64,000 nt of DNA from JBOZRQ01 sp050789255 (GTDB lineage Bacteria; Bacillota; Sulfobacillia; Symbiobacteriales; Symbiobacteriaceae): NCBI GenBank assembly GCA_050789255.1, contig JBOZRQ010000025.1, positions 62,001-126,000 of the forward strand, read 5' to 3'. Below are positions 31,647 through 40,850 of the stretch, one piece after another. Each line of letters starts with the position of its first letter. Within the stretch, counting starts at the first letter, position 1. Position numbers and translations under genes: made by a program. The notes under the pieces were generated by a model. It searched no databases. It saw nothing but the letters and a program-made list of their open reading frames with translations, and was not told the origin of the DNA.

Positions 31647-34244
31647 ATGAAACGATTCCGACACCTGCTCGCGCTCCTGCTCTCGCTGATGCTCCTGTCT
31701 GGTCTCGCAGTCCCGGCCGTTGCCAACGAGGGCAATGGCATGACCCCGCCGCCGCCCCAGTGGACCTCGACCCAGACCTACGACTGGTACACGGTGGTCG
31801 AGGCAGCCACCGAGCGGTCCACGGGCAAAGCGGCCACCCAGCTGTTCACCTTCGAGGTCAAGGCTAACGTCTCCAGGCTGACCGTCGTGAACGACGGCGT
31901 CTACAACCTGGACCTGGCCCTCAACGGCCAGCGCTTTCACATCGACTCCGATTTCGAGAAGGGCAAGGGAACCGCAGCGTACGACATCAGCGGGCTGGTC
32001 AAGTACGGGGTGAACACCCTGGAGGTCCAGTCCCTGGCCAAGCCAGGCGGCATGGCCACCTTCAAGGTGGAGGCCCCGGCGCTCAACGCCCGCATCCTTC
32101 ACACCAACGACATCCACGCCAAGATCGACCCCCTGCCCAAGATGTCCGCCTACGTCAAGGCGGCCAAGGCTCAGGGCGGCAACGTCTACTTCATCAACGC
32201 CGGCGATATTTTCAGCGGCAACCCCGTCTCCGACCTGAACAAGGGCGTCCCCATGATCCAGGCGCTCAACCGAATGGCAACGGACCTGATGGCCGTTGGC
32301 AACCACGACTTCGACCACGGGCCGGAGGCCACCCAGGCCCGCCGCACCGAGTCGAACTTCCCGTGGCTCAGCGCCAACACCGTGGTGAAGGACCAGGCGC
32401 TGACGCCCATTCAGCCCTTTGAGCCCTACAAGATCGTCACCACCGAGCTCGGTCAGAGGATCGCCTTCATCGGGCTCACCGAGACCCCGCCCTCCACGGC
32501 CAAGAAGAACACCGTGGGCCTGGACTTCGTCTCCCCGGTCGCCGAGGTGCAAAAGCAGATCAACGCCCTGCGCGACCAGGTCAACCTCGTGGTGATCGTC
32601 TCCCACAACGGCAACGACTTTGACCACGCCATGGCTGAGCAGATCACCGGCGCAGACCTGATCCTCGGCGCCCACTCACACACCTACCTGCCCGAGCCGG
32701 AGTGGGTGAACGGGATCCCGATCATCCAAGTAGGATCCAACGCCACCTACCTGAGCGACCTGGTGGTGCGCCAGGCTGAGAGCGTGTCGGTGAACCCCGG
32801 CGCCGCCGGCGGCAAGCACACCGTGCGCATCGCCTCCCTGACCGCCGAGGACCCCGAGGTCAAGGAGGTCGTGGACTACTGGAACGCCCAGATGGCCCCG
32901 ATCCTCGACACCGTCATTGGCACTACCCTGAACGCCCTCACCCAGAGCGGCAAGGAGAACGGTGACGTCGCCATCGGCAACCTGATCACGGACGGCCTGC
33001 GCGACTACCTGGGCACCGACCTCGCCTTCTGGAACAACGGCGGCATCCGTGCGGATATCCCCAAGGGCGATATCACCATGAAGCAGGTCTACACCGTGCT
33101 CCCCTTCGGCAACTTCATCTGGAAGGTGGAGGCGACCGGCGCGGAGATCGTACACGCCATCACCCGCTCCTACGCCCGCCCGAACCGCAACCCGGCGGTC
33201 GACCTGCAGATCTCCGGCGGCTCCTACACCGTGCTGACCAAGCCCGACGGGACTCCGGAGCGCATCGACGTGAAGGTGAACGGTCAGCCGATCGACCTGG
33301 CAGCGACCTACACCCTGGCGGTCAGCGACTTCGCGGCGACCAGCGGCACCTACTTCGAGACCGTCCCCACCGTGATCGACGTCGGTTCTGATGTGGACGC
33401 CATCGCCGTGGCGGAGTACATCAAGAAGGTCGGCACCCTGAACTACAGGTCCTCCGAGGGGCGCATCGTCGTGAAGGCCGCCCCAACCCCGGTGGCCGTC
33501 ACCAAGGTGAACGTCTTTAACTCCGGCAGCCTACTGGCCGCCGACGCTGCGGGCAACCTGGTGCCGCTGACGAACCAGGCCACCATGCTCCTGACCACCG
33601 AGTCCACCGGCTACCAGGTGGACCGCAGCAGCGATGCCCCGCACTTCCCGATGGTGGACGCCGGGCGCCCGGTGCCCCTGGCCGCCTTCGAGCAGATCGG
33701 CAGCGGCAAGGTGATCGCCCTGGGCACCAACCTGGCGGCGAATCAGCAGCGGCACCAGACCTGGCAGTGGTTCACCAACCTGCTCGACTGGGCTGGCGGC
33801 GCACAGACCGGCACCGTCCTGGTCGATGAGGGACACAACCAGTTCTACGACGCCGGCCGGTACAGCAGCGCGCGCAGCTTCCTGGCCGACCGCGGCTGGA
33901 CCCTGACCTTCACCGGCAAGAACACCGCCCTGACCGCCGCCAAGCTCCAGGGGGTCAAGGTGCTCCTGATCTCGGCGCCCCAGTCCTCCTACACAGCGGC
34001 TGAGCACCAGGTGATCCGTGACTACGTCTTCAGTGGCGGCTCGGTCATCTTCACCTCGGGCACCGACTTCTACGCCACCAATAACGCCACCGAGCTCAAC
34101 GCCCTCGCCGCCGCCGTGGGCACCGTGCTGCGCTTCAACAGCGATGAGGTGCGAGACAGCGTGAGCAAGGAAGGCACCACGCTCTGGAGCGTCAACACCG
34201 ACGAGTTCAACCCGGCCTACCCCGAGCTGCTGAAGGCCAGGTAG
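31647..34244 (+). CDS. Secreted 5'-nucleotidase / 2',3'-cyclic phosphodiesterase with a C-terminal GATase-like domain
   Basis: 865 aa. Signal peptide MKRFRHLLALLLSLMLLSGL ending AVPAVANE. An N-terminal beta domain (~35-150) is followed by the metallophosphoesterase core (HTNDIHAKID, NAGDIFSGNP, GNHDFDHG, VVIVSHNGND, LGAHSHTY) and the 5'-nucleotidase C-terminal domain (NAQMAPILDTVIG, WNNGGIRADIP). The last ~200 residues (from TGTVLVDEGHNQFYD) look like a GldG/DUF4350 glutamine-amidotransferase-like fold, an unusual extra. ATG 31647 with AGGGGGA 8 bases upstream; longer open frames overlap birA. It probably scavenges nucleotides outside the cell. Confidence 0.88.
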   Translation: MKRFRHLLALLLSLMLLSGLAVPAVANEGNGMTPPPPQWTSTQTYDWYTVVEAATERSTGKAATQLFTFEVKANVSRLTVVNDGVYNLDLALNGQRFHIDSDFEKGKGTAAYDISGLVKYGVNTLEVQSLAKPGGMATFKVEAPALNARILHTNDIHAKIDPLPKMSAYVKAAKAQGGNVYFINAGDIFSGNPVSDLNKGVPMIQALNRMATDLMAVGNHDFDHGPEATQARRTESNFPWLSANTVVKDQALTPIQPFEPYKIVTTELGQRIAFIGLTETPPSTAKKNTVGLDFVSPVAEVQKQINALRDQVNLVVIVSHNGNDFDHAMAEQITGADLILGAHSHTYLPEPEWVNGIPIIQVGSNATYLSDLVVRQAESVSVNPGAAGGKHTVRIASLTAEDPEVKEVVDYWNAQMAPILDTVIGTTLNALTQSGKENGDVAIGNLITDGLRDYLGTDLAFWNNGGIRADIPKGDITMKQVYTVLPFGNFIWKVEATGAEIVHAITRSYARPNRNPAVDLQISGGSYTVLTKPDGTPERIDVKVNGQPIDLAATYTLAVSDFAATSGTYFETVPTVIDVGSDVDAIAVAEYIKKVGTLNYRSSEGRIVVKAAPTPVAVTKVNVFNSGSLLAADAAGNLVPLTNQATMLLTTESTGYQVDRSSDAPHFPMVDAGRPVPLAAFEQIGSGKVIALGTNLAANQQRHQTWQWFTNLLDWAGGAQTGTVLVDEGHNQFYDAGRYSSARSFLADRGWTLTFTGKNTALTAAKLQGVKVLLISAPQSSYTAAEHQVIRDYVFSGGSVIFTSGTDFYATNNATELNALAAAVGTVLRFNSDEVRDSVSKEGTTLWSVNTDEFNPAYPELLKAR

Positions 34245-34250
34245 GCGGCC

Positions 34251-34469
34251 ATGGCATTCGAGCCGATCGAGGTCACGGTTGACGGCAACCCCGTGCGCCT
34301 CTTCCGGGGCGCCGAGGTGAAGCACGCCCTGAACTTCGCCGGGGGGAGCGCCCTGGTCCGGCAGGTCCAGTCAGGCCAGGCCGTGGTCTGGGACGAGACC
34401 GCCGGCGCTGAGACCGACCTGGGCGGCGCCCTCTACCATGGTCAGAAGCTCTCCATTCGGGTAAAATAG
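34251..34469 (+). CDS. Small conserved-looking protein, unknown
   Basis: 72 aa, ATG six bases after the 5'-nucleotidase stop. It begins MAFEPIEVTVDGNPVRLFRG and ends HGQKLSIRVK, a spacing that hints at a small beta-grasp-like fold, but there is no cofactor or Cys motif. Context suggests co-translation with the nucleotidase. It lacks a signal peptide, so the two are probably in different compartments. Confidence 0.5.
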   Translation: MAFEPIEVTVDGNPVRLFRGAEVKHALNFAGGSALVRQVQSGQAVVWDETAGAETDLGGALYHGQKLSIRVK

Positions 34470-34528
34470 GCCGGAACCCGGCTCCCGACGCTGTCGGGGG
34501 TCGGGCTTGCTGTAGAGGGGGGAGCTCT

Positions 34529-34759
34529 GTGAGCGAGACGGTACTGTGGATTGAGGGCATGTGCTGCGAGGATTGCCGCACCCGGCTGCGGGACGCCCTG
34601 CGGGGAGTGGAGGGCGTGGAGCGGGTCTACGTCGACTTGAACCAAAACGAGGCCACGGTCTGGGGCACGGCTACCCGGTCAGAGCTGGTCGCCGCGACGG
34701 TGTCGGCGGGGTTTTCGGTGTCGCCCTACCCGGTGCCGGAGGCCCGGGGTATCGGGTGA
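34529..34759 (+). CDS. Heavy-metal-associated (HMA/CopZ-like) domain protein
   Basis: 76 aa single HMA domain, GTG start behind AGAGGGGGGAG. The metal motif reads GMCCEDC (GMxCxxC), followed by the usual GVEGVERVYVDLNQNEATVWG. It binds soft metals such as Cu(I) in relatives. No copper ATPase or CsoR is beside it. The Cys-Cys doublet is slightly unusual. Confidence 0.8.
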   Translation: MSETVLWIEGMCCEDCRTRLRDALRGVEGVERVYVDLNQNEATVWGTATRSELVAATVSAGFSVSPYPVPEARGIG

Positions 34760-34770
34760 GGGGGGACCTA

Positions 34771-34797
34771 AAACAAAAACCGCCCCGTGGGGCGGTC
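34771..34797 (-). terminator. Minus-strand terminator-like hairpin
   Basis: CCGCCC (34781-34786) / GGGCGG (34791-34796). Read on the minus strand it is followed by TTTTTGTTTT. No minus-strand gene ends here (see finding). Confidence 0.6.
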
Positions 34798-35126
34798 CAG
34801 GGTCTCGAGCAATATGTTGCAGGTGCCGCCCCGGGAGGGGCACTAAGAGCGTCCAGATTTTGCTTAAGTTGGTCGAGGCAGACGAGCCCACTAGGGTTTG
34901 CGGGTTTTTGGCCGCGCCTCGCGCACAAAGTGGACGCTATTTCCTGGCTTCGGTCACCACCCCGGTTACAGATTTTGCGTGAGACCCTTCTCATAGCCCC
35001 AGATAGGCCGGGGCGCTCCGGGAGTTGGTCACGCCCCGTCAGAAACTTGAGGTCGCGGTGAGACCTGAGAGGAGATAGCCAGACTGATCCGGCCGCTGCA
35101 ATCTCTGCCAGTAGGGGAAAAGCAAA
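34798..35126. other. Structured intergenic region without a recognised gene
   Basis: 330 bases rich in inverted segments: GCGTCC (34849) with GGACGC (34933), and a GGTCTCAC-type 8-mer and GCAAAATCTG (minus strand) each occurring twice. An open frame on the minus strand (34671-35159) has low-quality composition and crosses the HMA gene. It is bounded on the minus strand by two terminators. Possible non-coding RNA or decayed element. Confidence 0.45.
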
Positions 35127-35154
35127 CCCCGGATTCCACTGAGGGAATCCGGGG
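35127..35154 (-). terminator. Terminator after meso-DAP dehydrogenase
   Basis: CCCCGGATTCC (35127-35137) / GGAATCCGGGG (35144-35154); on the minus strand followed by TTTGCTTTT. Confidence 0.85.
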
Positions 35155-35163
35155 CTCATTATT

Positions 35164-36066
35164 CTATACGAGGCGGCGGATCAGCTCGTCCCGGTCCCCG
35201 GGGAGGTAGTCGATGACCGGGATCTCGATCATGGTGTAGGCGCCGGGCTTCTGCTTGGCGGCGGCTCGCATGGAGGCGACCATCACCTGGGCGGTGAGCG
35301 CCGGGTTGTTGATCCGCATGTCGAACTTGAAGAGCTGGTTGTCGGTGCCGCCGGAGACGCCCTTGCGCTCCATGAGCACGCCGTGGCCCATGTCAATCAG
35401 GTTGTCCACGTCCTCGACCTGGGTGACCCGGGTCTCATCCTTGATGAAGTACGGGTCGTTCTTGATCGCCGCCTCCACGGTGGCGAACTCGGCGCCGGGC
35501 TCCAACTCCACGTAGACCGCCCGCTTGTGGATGCCCATGCCGGCGGGGATGGTCATCGACAGCGCCTTCTTGACGCCCTTGATCGCCTTGACGGCCACGG
35601 TGTGGCCCATGGACATGCCGGGGCCGAAGTTGGTGTAGGTAAGGCCCTTGGGCGCCATGAACTCCAGCATGCCGCGCAGCATCGAGTCGGTGCCGGGGTC
35701 CCAGCCGGCGGAGATGACGGCCACGGCGCCGCCCTGCTTGGCGACCCCGTCCAGCCGCTTACGCAGGTCGGCCAGCTCCCCGTGGATGTCGTAGCTGTCA
35801 ACGGTGTGGATGCCCTGGGCCAGGATCTCCTCGGCAAAGGCGGGCACCGAGCGGGTCGGGGTGCAGAGCAGGGCGCCCTGGACACCGTCCAGCTCGCGGA
35901 TGTCGCTGACGATCTTGACCCCGGCCAGCTCGGGGGGCTGGGCGCCGGCGGTGGAGCGGCGGACCACGCCGACCAGTTCCATGTCAGGGGCGGCCTGGAT
36001 GGCCTCCAGTGTGTACTTGCCGACGTTGCCATAACCGACGATGGCAACACGAAGCTTGCTTATCAT
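35164..36066 (-). CDS. ddh: meso-Diaminopimelate dehydrogenase (Symbiobacterium type)
   Basis: NADPH-dependent enzyme making meso-diaminopimelate directly from tetrahydrodipicolinate, for lysine and peptidoglycan. 300 aa. Rossmann motif VAIVGYGNVGKYTLEA, then DSYDIHG, SAGWDPGTDSM, NFGPGMSMGH, and the substrate-site region TIPAGMGIHKRAVYVELE, all closely as I recall in the S. thermophilum enzyme. ATG 36066 is preceded by GGGAGGTC on the minus strand; the frame is open to 36327 but without another ribosome-binding site. It is a single gene with its own terminator. Confidence 0.95.
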   Translation of the reverse strand: MISKLRVAIVGYGNVGKYTLEAIQAAPDMELVGVVRRSTAGAQPPELAGVKIVSDIRELDGVQGALLCTPTRSVPAFAEEILAQGIHTVDSYDIHGELADLRKRLDGVAKQGGAVAVISAGWDPGTDSMLRGMLEFMAPKGLTYTNFGPGMSMGHTVAVKAIKGVKKALSMTIPAGMGIHKRAVYVELEPGAEFATVEAAIKNDPYFIKDETRVTQVEDVDNLIDMGHGVLMERKGVSGGTDNQLFKFDMRINNPALTAQVMVASMRAAAKQKPGAYTMIEIPVIDYLPGDRDELIRRLV

Positions 36067-36381
36067 CTTAAAAAGACCTCCCGGGGAAGTAGCTGAGAAA
36101 TCACAGAAGATGGTATCATGAAAGCGATCAGGAGGGAAGAAGTTCGCAGGACCTATGCGGCACCGGACGGCTTTCGGTGCAGTTATGACGCACGCATATC
36201 TGTCCTGAATACGGCTACGAAGAGCGTCTGTCGACCGCAACGGCGGGATGCCTGTGTCGGCCTCGTCCACGCTGTCGGTCACCATGACCCAGTCAGGTCC
36301 CGGCCTGATGGGGCGGAGCGGGTCCAACTGTGAAAGTATCGTTCATGATGACCCGAAACTAGCTTTTTCCCGAAGGCATTG
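36067..36381. other. Divergent intergenic region between ddh and the trp leader
   Basis: About 315 bases holding the ddh leader on the minus strand. A 71-codon plus-strand frame at 36118-36333 has no ribosome-binding site and no family resemblance. I could not place the ddh promoter with confidence. Confidence 0.5.
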
Positions 36382-36411
36382 TTGACAGATATGTTTACCT
36401 CGTGCTAGTCT
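36382..36411 (+). promoter_or_regulatory. Sigma-A promoter of the trp operon
   Basis: TTGACA (36382-36387), 18-base spacer, TAGTCT (36406-36411); transcription would start just before the T-box. Confidence 0.8.
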
Positions 36412-36419
36412 AAGAAACA

Positions 36420-36736
36420 ACTTCAACCCAACTACGTAAGCGATGAGTGGGGAAAGTACCCAGACAGGTACGCTTCAGCGAGCCGGCGGAGGCTGTTCCA
36501 AGCAGCCTCAAGGTGTGAGGTCCGGTGCGGGGAAGTCTGGCGAATGGTCCCACGAGCTGTCCGCTGAACGCCGTAAGGCCAGTAGGCGCGTCCGGTGTCT
36601 TCCGCCGTTATCGGAAAGAGGGTATGTTAGTACCTGCGTGCAAGCGCGACGGCTATTTGCATTGCCGTCGAACTAGGGTGGTACCGCGAAGCCTATGCAA
36701 GGCCTTCGTCCCTTTCAGGGATGAAGGCCTTTTTGT
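36420..36736 (+). promoter_or_regulatory. T-box riboswitch, Trp specifier, upstream of trpE
   Basis: Leader that reads the charge state of tRNA-Trp. Stem I holds GATGAG and AGTA (36440-36465), with CCAGAC (about 36460) pairing GTCTGG (36535-36540). The specifier strand then reads CGAA-TGG, TGG at 36545-36547 being the Trp codon. The T-box core AGGGTGGTACCGCG is at 36674-36687. The terminator AAGGCCTTCGTCCC / GGGATGAAGGCCTT with TTTTT lies at 36699-36735. Uncharged tRNA-Trp should favour readthrough into trpE. Confidence 0.93.
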
Positions 36737-36882
36737 GTTTGGCACGGCCTTTTGGGGAAGCAGAGCCGGTCGTGGCGACATGTGCGTCAAGATCGGCGAC
36801 GAGTCGGCCAGAGGCGTGGGGGGTGTCGGGGGGAGGATGCGCCCTTCCTCCCCCCGACTTCAATCGACAAGGAGTGGTCGCT

Positions 36883-38406
36883 ATGTATCAGCCAAGCCTG
36901 AGCACTTATTTGCACCTCGCCAAGGAGTATAACCTGATCCCGGTCTACCGCGAGGTGCTGGCGGATCTGGAGACCCCGATCTCGGTCTTCATGAAGCTCT
37001 GCCAGGAGGAGCCGGGCGCCTTCCTGCTGGAGTCGGTCGAGGGCGGCGAGAAGGTGGCCCGGTACTCGTTTTTGGGCTGCCGGCCGCTGCTTACCCTGGC
37101 CAATCGGGACGGCGTGACCCGCATCGTGGAGGGCGAGGCGGCCAGCGAGTACCGGACCGTGGGCCAGGTGACCCACGGGGGCGCCGCCGCCAAAACGCTG
37201 ACCGGCGATCCCCTCAGCCACCTCCGGGAGGTCATGAACTCCTTTAAGGTCTACCAGCCCGCCGGGCTGCCCCGCTTCGCCGGCGGCGCCGTGGGCTACC
37301 TGAGCTACGACGCAGTCCGCTACTACGAGCGGCTCCCGAACGCCCCCAAGGACGACCTGGAGCTGCCCGATGCGCTCTACATGATCACCGAGCTGGTGGT
37401 GGTCTTCGACCGGCTCAAGCACAAGCTGCTCCTTGTCGCCAACACCCAGCCCGGCAGCGAGCCGGACGTGGCCTACCGGCGGGCCCAGGCCCTGCTGGAC
37501 CGGGCGGTCGAGCGGCTCCGGGGCCCGGTGCCCGTGCCCCCCGGCTTCGGCCTGGGCCGGCCCCGCCCCCTGACCGTCCGCTCCAACATGAGCCAGGAGC
37601 AGTTCGAGAACGCGGTGCGGGAGGCCAAGGAGTACATCAAGGCGGGCGACATCTTCCAGGTGGTCTTCTCGCAGCGGCTCCAGACCAGCGTCCGCAGCCG
37701 GCCGCTCGACATCTACCGGGTGCTGCGCACGGTCAACCCGAGCCCCTACATGTTCTACCTGACCTTCGGTGATCTCAAGATCATCGGCTCCTCGCCGGAG
37801 CTGCTGGTCCGGGTGGAGGACGGGGTGGTCCGGACCCGGCCCATCGCCGGCACCCGGCCCCGGGGCGCCACCGAAGCGGAGGACCTCCGCCACGAAGAGG
37901 AGCTCCTGGCCGACGAGAAGGAGAAGGCCGAGCACGTGATGCTCGTCGATCTGGGCCGCAACGACCTCGGCCGTGTCTGCGAGTACGGCAGCGTCGAGGT
38001 CACCGACATGATGCGCATCGAGCGGTACAGCCACGTAATGCACATCGTCAGCGACGTGCAGGGCAAGCTCCGGCAGGACAAGGATGCCCTCGACGCCCTG
38101 GCCGCCTGCTTCCCGGCGGGCACCCTCAGCGGGGCGCCGAAGGTAAGGGCGATGGAGATCATCGACAGCCTTGAGCCCACCCGGCGCAACACCTACGGCG
38201 GCGCTGTCGGCTACGTCTCCTTCAGCGGGTCGCTGGACACCTGCATCACGATCCGCACGATGGTGATGAAGGGCGACCAAGTCTACATGCAGGCGGGCGC
38301 CGGCATCGTGGCCGACAGCGACCCGACCTTCGAGTACCAGGAGTCGCTGCACAAGGCCCGGGCCTTGATTCGCACCCTGGAGATGGCAGAGGAGGGATTG
38401 GGTTGA
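36883..38406 (+). CDS. trpE: Anthranilate synthase component I
   Basis: Converts chorismate to anthranilate using ammonia from TrpG. 507 aa. Signatures include the N-terminal LLES-type regulatory segment (GAFLLESVEGGEKVARYSF), PSPYMFYL, GSSPELLVR, PIAGTRPRG, DLGRNDLGRVC and GAPKVRAMEI. ATG 36883 has AAGGAG 8 bases upstream; the open frame to 36721 runs into the T-box terminator. First gene after the Trp T-box. TrpE and TrpG overlap at TTGA. Confidence 0.97.
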   Translation: MYQPSLSTYLHLAKEYNLIPVYREVLADLETPISVFMKLCQEEPGAFLLESVEGGEKVARYSFLGCRPLLTLANRDGVTRIVEGEAASEYRTVGQVTHGGAAAKTLTGDPLSHLREVMNSFKVYQPAGLPRFAGGAVGYLSYDAVRYYERLPNAPKDDLELPDALYMITELVVVFDRLKHKLLLVANTQPGSEPDVAYRRAQALLDRAVERLRGPVPVPPGFGLGRPRPLTVRSNMSQEQFENAVREAKEYIKAGDIFQVVFSQRLQTSVRSRPLDIYRVLRTVNPSPYMFYLTFGDLKIIGSSPELLVRVEDGVVRTRPIAGTRPRGATEAEDLRHEEELLADEKEKAEHVMLVDLGRNDLGRVCEYGSVEVTDMMRIERYSHVMHIVSDVQGKLRQDKDALDALAACFPAGTLSGAPKVRAMEIIDSLEPTRRNTYGGAVGYVSFSGSLDTCITIRTMVMKGDQVYMQAGAGIVADSDPTFEYQESLHKARALIRTLEMAEEGLG

Positions 38407-38969
38407 TTCTGGTCATCGATAACTACGATTCCTTCACCTACAACCTGGTCCAGTACCTCGGCGAGCTGGGGGCGGAGATCACAGTCCGCCGCAACGACGA
38501 GCTGACGGTCGAGCAGATCCGGGCGATGAACCCCGAGAAGATCATCGTCAGCCCCGGCCCCTGCACCCCGAACGAGGCGGGCATCTCGATGGATGTGATC
38601 CGGGAGCTCGGCCCCACCATCCCGGTGCTGGGGGTCTGCCTGGGTCATCAGTCGATTGGGCAGGTATATGGCGGCAAGGTAATCCGGGCGCCGTACCTGA
38701 TGCACGGCAAGGTGAGCAAGATCAAGCACGGCGGCGAGGGGCTCTTCGCCGGCCTGAAGCAGAACTTCACGGCAACCCGCTACCACTCGCTGATCGTGGA
38801 GCGTGAGAGTCTGCCCGAGGAGCTGGAAGTGACCGCCGAGACCGAAGACGGCCTGATCATGGGCCTGAAGCACCGATGGCACCCGGTCTACGGCGTCCAG
38901 TTCCACCCCGAGTCGATTCTCACGGAAGGCGGCAAGCAGCTGCTGGCCAACTTCCTCACCCTATCGTAG
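38403..38969 (+). CDS. trpG: Anthranilate synthase component II (glutamine amidotransferase)
   Basis: Supplies ammonia from glutamine to TrpE. 188 aa, class I amidotransferase with DNYDSFTYNLVQYL, the oxyanion PGP segment, nucleophile GVCLGHQS and the His-Glu of FHPES. TTG start at 38403 overlaps the trpE stop (TTGA). In some bacteria this subunit is shared with folate synthesis; no pabB/pabC is seen here. Confidence 0.96.
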   Translation: MILVIDNYDSFTYNLVQYLGELGAEITVRRNDELTVEQIRAMNPEKIIVSPGPCTPNEAGISMDVIRELGPTIPVLGVCLGHQSIGQVYGGKVIRAPYLMHGKVSKIKHGGEGLFAGLKQNFTATRYHSLIVERESLPEELEVTAETEDGLIMGLKHRWHPVYGVQFHPESILTEGGKQLLANFLTLS

Positions 38970-38982
38970 GAGGCGCATCCAC

Positions 38983-40014
38983 ATGGAGATGGATATCAAG
39001 GCGCTGATCTCCCTGACGGCCGAGGGCAAGGACCTGACGCAGGCCCAGGCGGAGACGGCGATGACGTTGATGATGAACGGCGACGCCACGCCGGCCCAGG
39101 TGGCCGCCTTCCTGATGGCCCTGCGCATCAAGGGCGAGACGGTCGATGAGATCACGGGCTGCGCCCGGATCATGCGCAACCGGGCGACCCAGGTCGTCCA
39201 CAGCCGCCCGATGGCGGTCGACACCTGCGGCACCGGCGGCGACAAGGCCAACACCTTCAACATCTCAACGACCGCCGCCTTCGTGGTGGCGGGGGCGGGG
39301 GTACCGGTGGCCAAGCATGGCAATCGGGCGGCATCCAGCCTCACCGGCTCGGCCGACGTACTGGAAGCGTTGGGAATCAACCTTGGCCTCACCGCCGCCC
39401 AGGTCGGCCAGTGCATCGATGAGGTCGGCATTGGCTTCATGTTCGCCCCGACGTTGCACACCAGCATGAAGCACGTCGGCCCGGTCCGCAAGGAGATCGG
39501 CATGCGCACGATCTTCAACGTGCTCGGGCCGCTCACCAACCCGGCCGGGGCGCAGGCGCAGGTGATGGGGGTCTTCAGCCCCAACCTGACCGAGCCGCTG
39601 GCCCGGGTGCTGGGCAACCTCGGCTGCAAGCATGCCCTGGTCGTTGCCGGCCTCGACGGGGTCGACGAGATCTCGATCTCCGGCCCCACCGTCATCTCTG
39701 AGATGGAGGACGGCTTCGTGCACACCTACCGGGTTACCCCGGAGGATGTGGGCATCGCCCGGGCGCCGCGCGAGTACATCCGCGGCGGCACCAAGGAGGA
39801 GAACGCCCGCATCACCGAGGCGATCCTCGCCGGTGAGCCCGGCCCCCGCCGGGACGTGGTGCTGCTGAACGCCGCTGCCGCCCTGCTGGCCGCCGGCGCC
39901 GCCCGCAGCCTGAAGGAGGGCGTGGGCCTCGCCGAGCAGGCCATCGACTCCGGCGCCGCCCGCCGGGCCCTGTACGGGCTCCGGGACCTCAGCCACCAGC
40001 TCGCCTCAGCGTGA
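38983..40014 (+). CDS. trpD: Anthranilate phosphoribosyltransferase
   Basis: Adds phosphoribosyl to anthranilate. 343 aa with the PRPP-binding DTCGTGGDK, NISTTAAFVVAG, KHGNRAASSLTGSADVLEALG and NVLGPLTNPA. ATG 38983 with GTAGGAGG 10 bases ahead. Its last 26 bases overlap the end of the reverse-strand metallophosphoesterase gene. Confidence 0.97.
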   Translation: MEMDIKALISLTAEGKDLTQAQAETAMTLMMNGDATPAQVAAFLMALRIKGETVDEITGCARIMRNRATQVVHSRPMAVDTCGTGGDKANTFNISTTAAFVVAGAGVPVAKHGNRAASSLTGSADVLEALGINLGLTAAQVGQCIDEVGIGFMFAPTLHTSMKHVGPVRKEIGMRTIFNVLGPLTNPAGAQAQVMGVFSPNLTEPLARVLGNLGCKHALVVAGLDGVDEISISGPTVISEMEDGFVHTYRVTPEDVGIARAPREYIRGGTKEENARITEAILAGEPGPRRDVVLLNAAAALLAAGAARSLKEGVGLAEQAIDSGAARRALYGLRDLSHQLASA

Positions 40015-40783
40015 TCACCGTGAGCTCCGGTGGGCACCAGAGCCGCAGTGGCAGGTGGGCGAACCCGAGCCCGCGGGTGGTGTATACCCTGGTGTGCGGC
40101 GCCCGGTAGAGCCCCGTGTGGTACTTGCGACCCATTGGCGGCAGGAGGAGGGGACCCAGCAGCGGCAGTCGGATCTGGCCGCCGTGGCTGTGCCCGGAGA
40201 TCACCAGGGCGACCCGGTCCTCCGCCGTCACCTGGTCGGCGAAGTCAGGCTCGTGGGCGATCAGGATGCGCACCGCCCCTTCGGGGGCGCCGGCCATCGC
40301 AGCGGCCACGTCGGGCCGTCCGAACTTGCAGTCGTCCACACCGCCGACCCAAAGGCCATCTGCAACCACCAGGCCATCGTTGACCAACAAACGGACGGCG
40401 CTCTGCGTCCGGACGGGCGGCGGGAAATAATAATCCCAGTTGCCAAGCACGCCCAGGGCGCCCTGTACCGGCGCCAGGGCCTCATCGAGCAAGGGCTCGC
40501 AGGCGGGGTCGCTGGTCAGATCCCCGGCGACGACCACCAGGTCGGGCTGCTCAGCGGCCAGCCGCGCGGCGGGCGCCCGGATCTGGTGCGGCTTGACCAG
40601 CGGCCCCAGGTGCAGATCGGCCATCACACCGATGCGATAACCATCCAGATGGGCCGGCAGGTCGGGCAAGGCGACCTCGACCCGCTCCAGCCGGACCGAG
40701 CGGGGCCGCAGCCCGAAGCCCAGCGCCACCAAAACCGAGCCAATCATATCCGCCACTGGCAGCAGAAATCGGCGCAAACTCAC
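39989..40783 (-). CDS. Membrane-anchored metallophosphoesterase, reverse strand inside the trp cluster
   Basis: 264 aa. An N-terminal hydrophobic segment (LLPVADMIGSVLVALGFGL) precedes a YkuE/YaeI-like phosphoesterase: IGVMADLHLGP, VVVAGDLTSD, VLGNWDYY (Asn then Trp-Asp instead of the usual Asn-His-Asp/Glu), IAHEPDF and ISGHSHGGQIRLP. GTG 40783 with AAGGGAG 9 bases upstream fits better than TTG 40801. Relatives such as YaeI act on lipid A precursors; the substrate here is unknown. Confidence 0.85.
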   Translation of the reverse strand: MSLRRFLLPVADMIGSVLVALGFGLRPRSVRLERVEVALPDLPAHLDGYRIGVMADLHLGPLVKPHQIRAPAARLAAEQPDLVVVAGDLTSDPACEPLLDEALAPVQGALGVLGNWDYYFPPPVRTQSAVRLLVNDGLVVADGLWVGGVDDCKFGRPDVAAAMAGAPEGAVRILIAHEPDFADQVTAEDRVALVISGHSHGGQIRLPLLGPLLLPPMGRKYHTGLYRAPHTRVYTTRGLGFAHLPLRLWCPPELTVITLRRAGG

Positions 40784-40850
40784 AGGAATGGCTCCCTTCA
40801 AAACCGTAACCTATCGGATATGACGACCAATAAGGAGAGATAGTCTCACC

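Noticed and set aside
34671..35159. 162-codon open frame on the minus strand
   Set aside because: Crosses the HMA gene and two hairpins, has no ribosome-binding site and no family resemblance.
36118..36333. 71-codon frame upstream of the Trp T-box
   Set aside because: No ribosome-binding site, lies in the ddh leader antisense, not protein-like.
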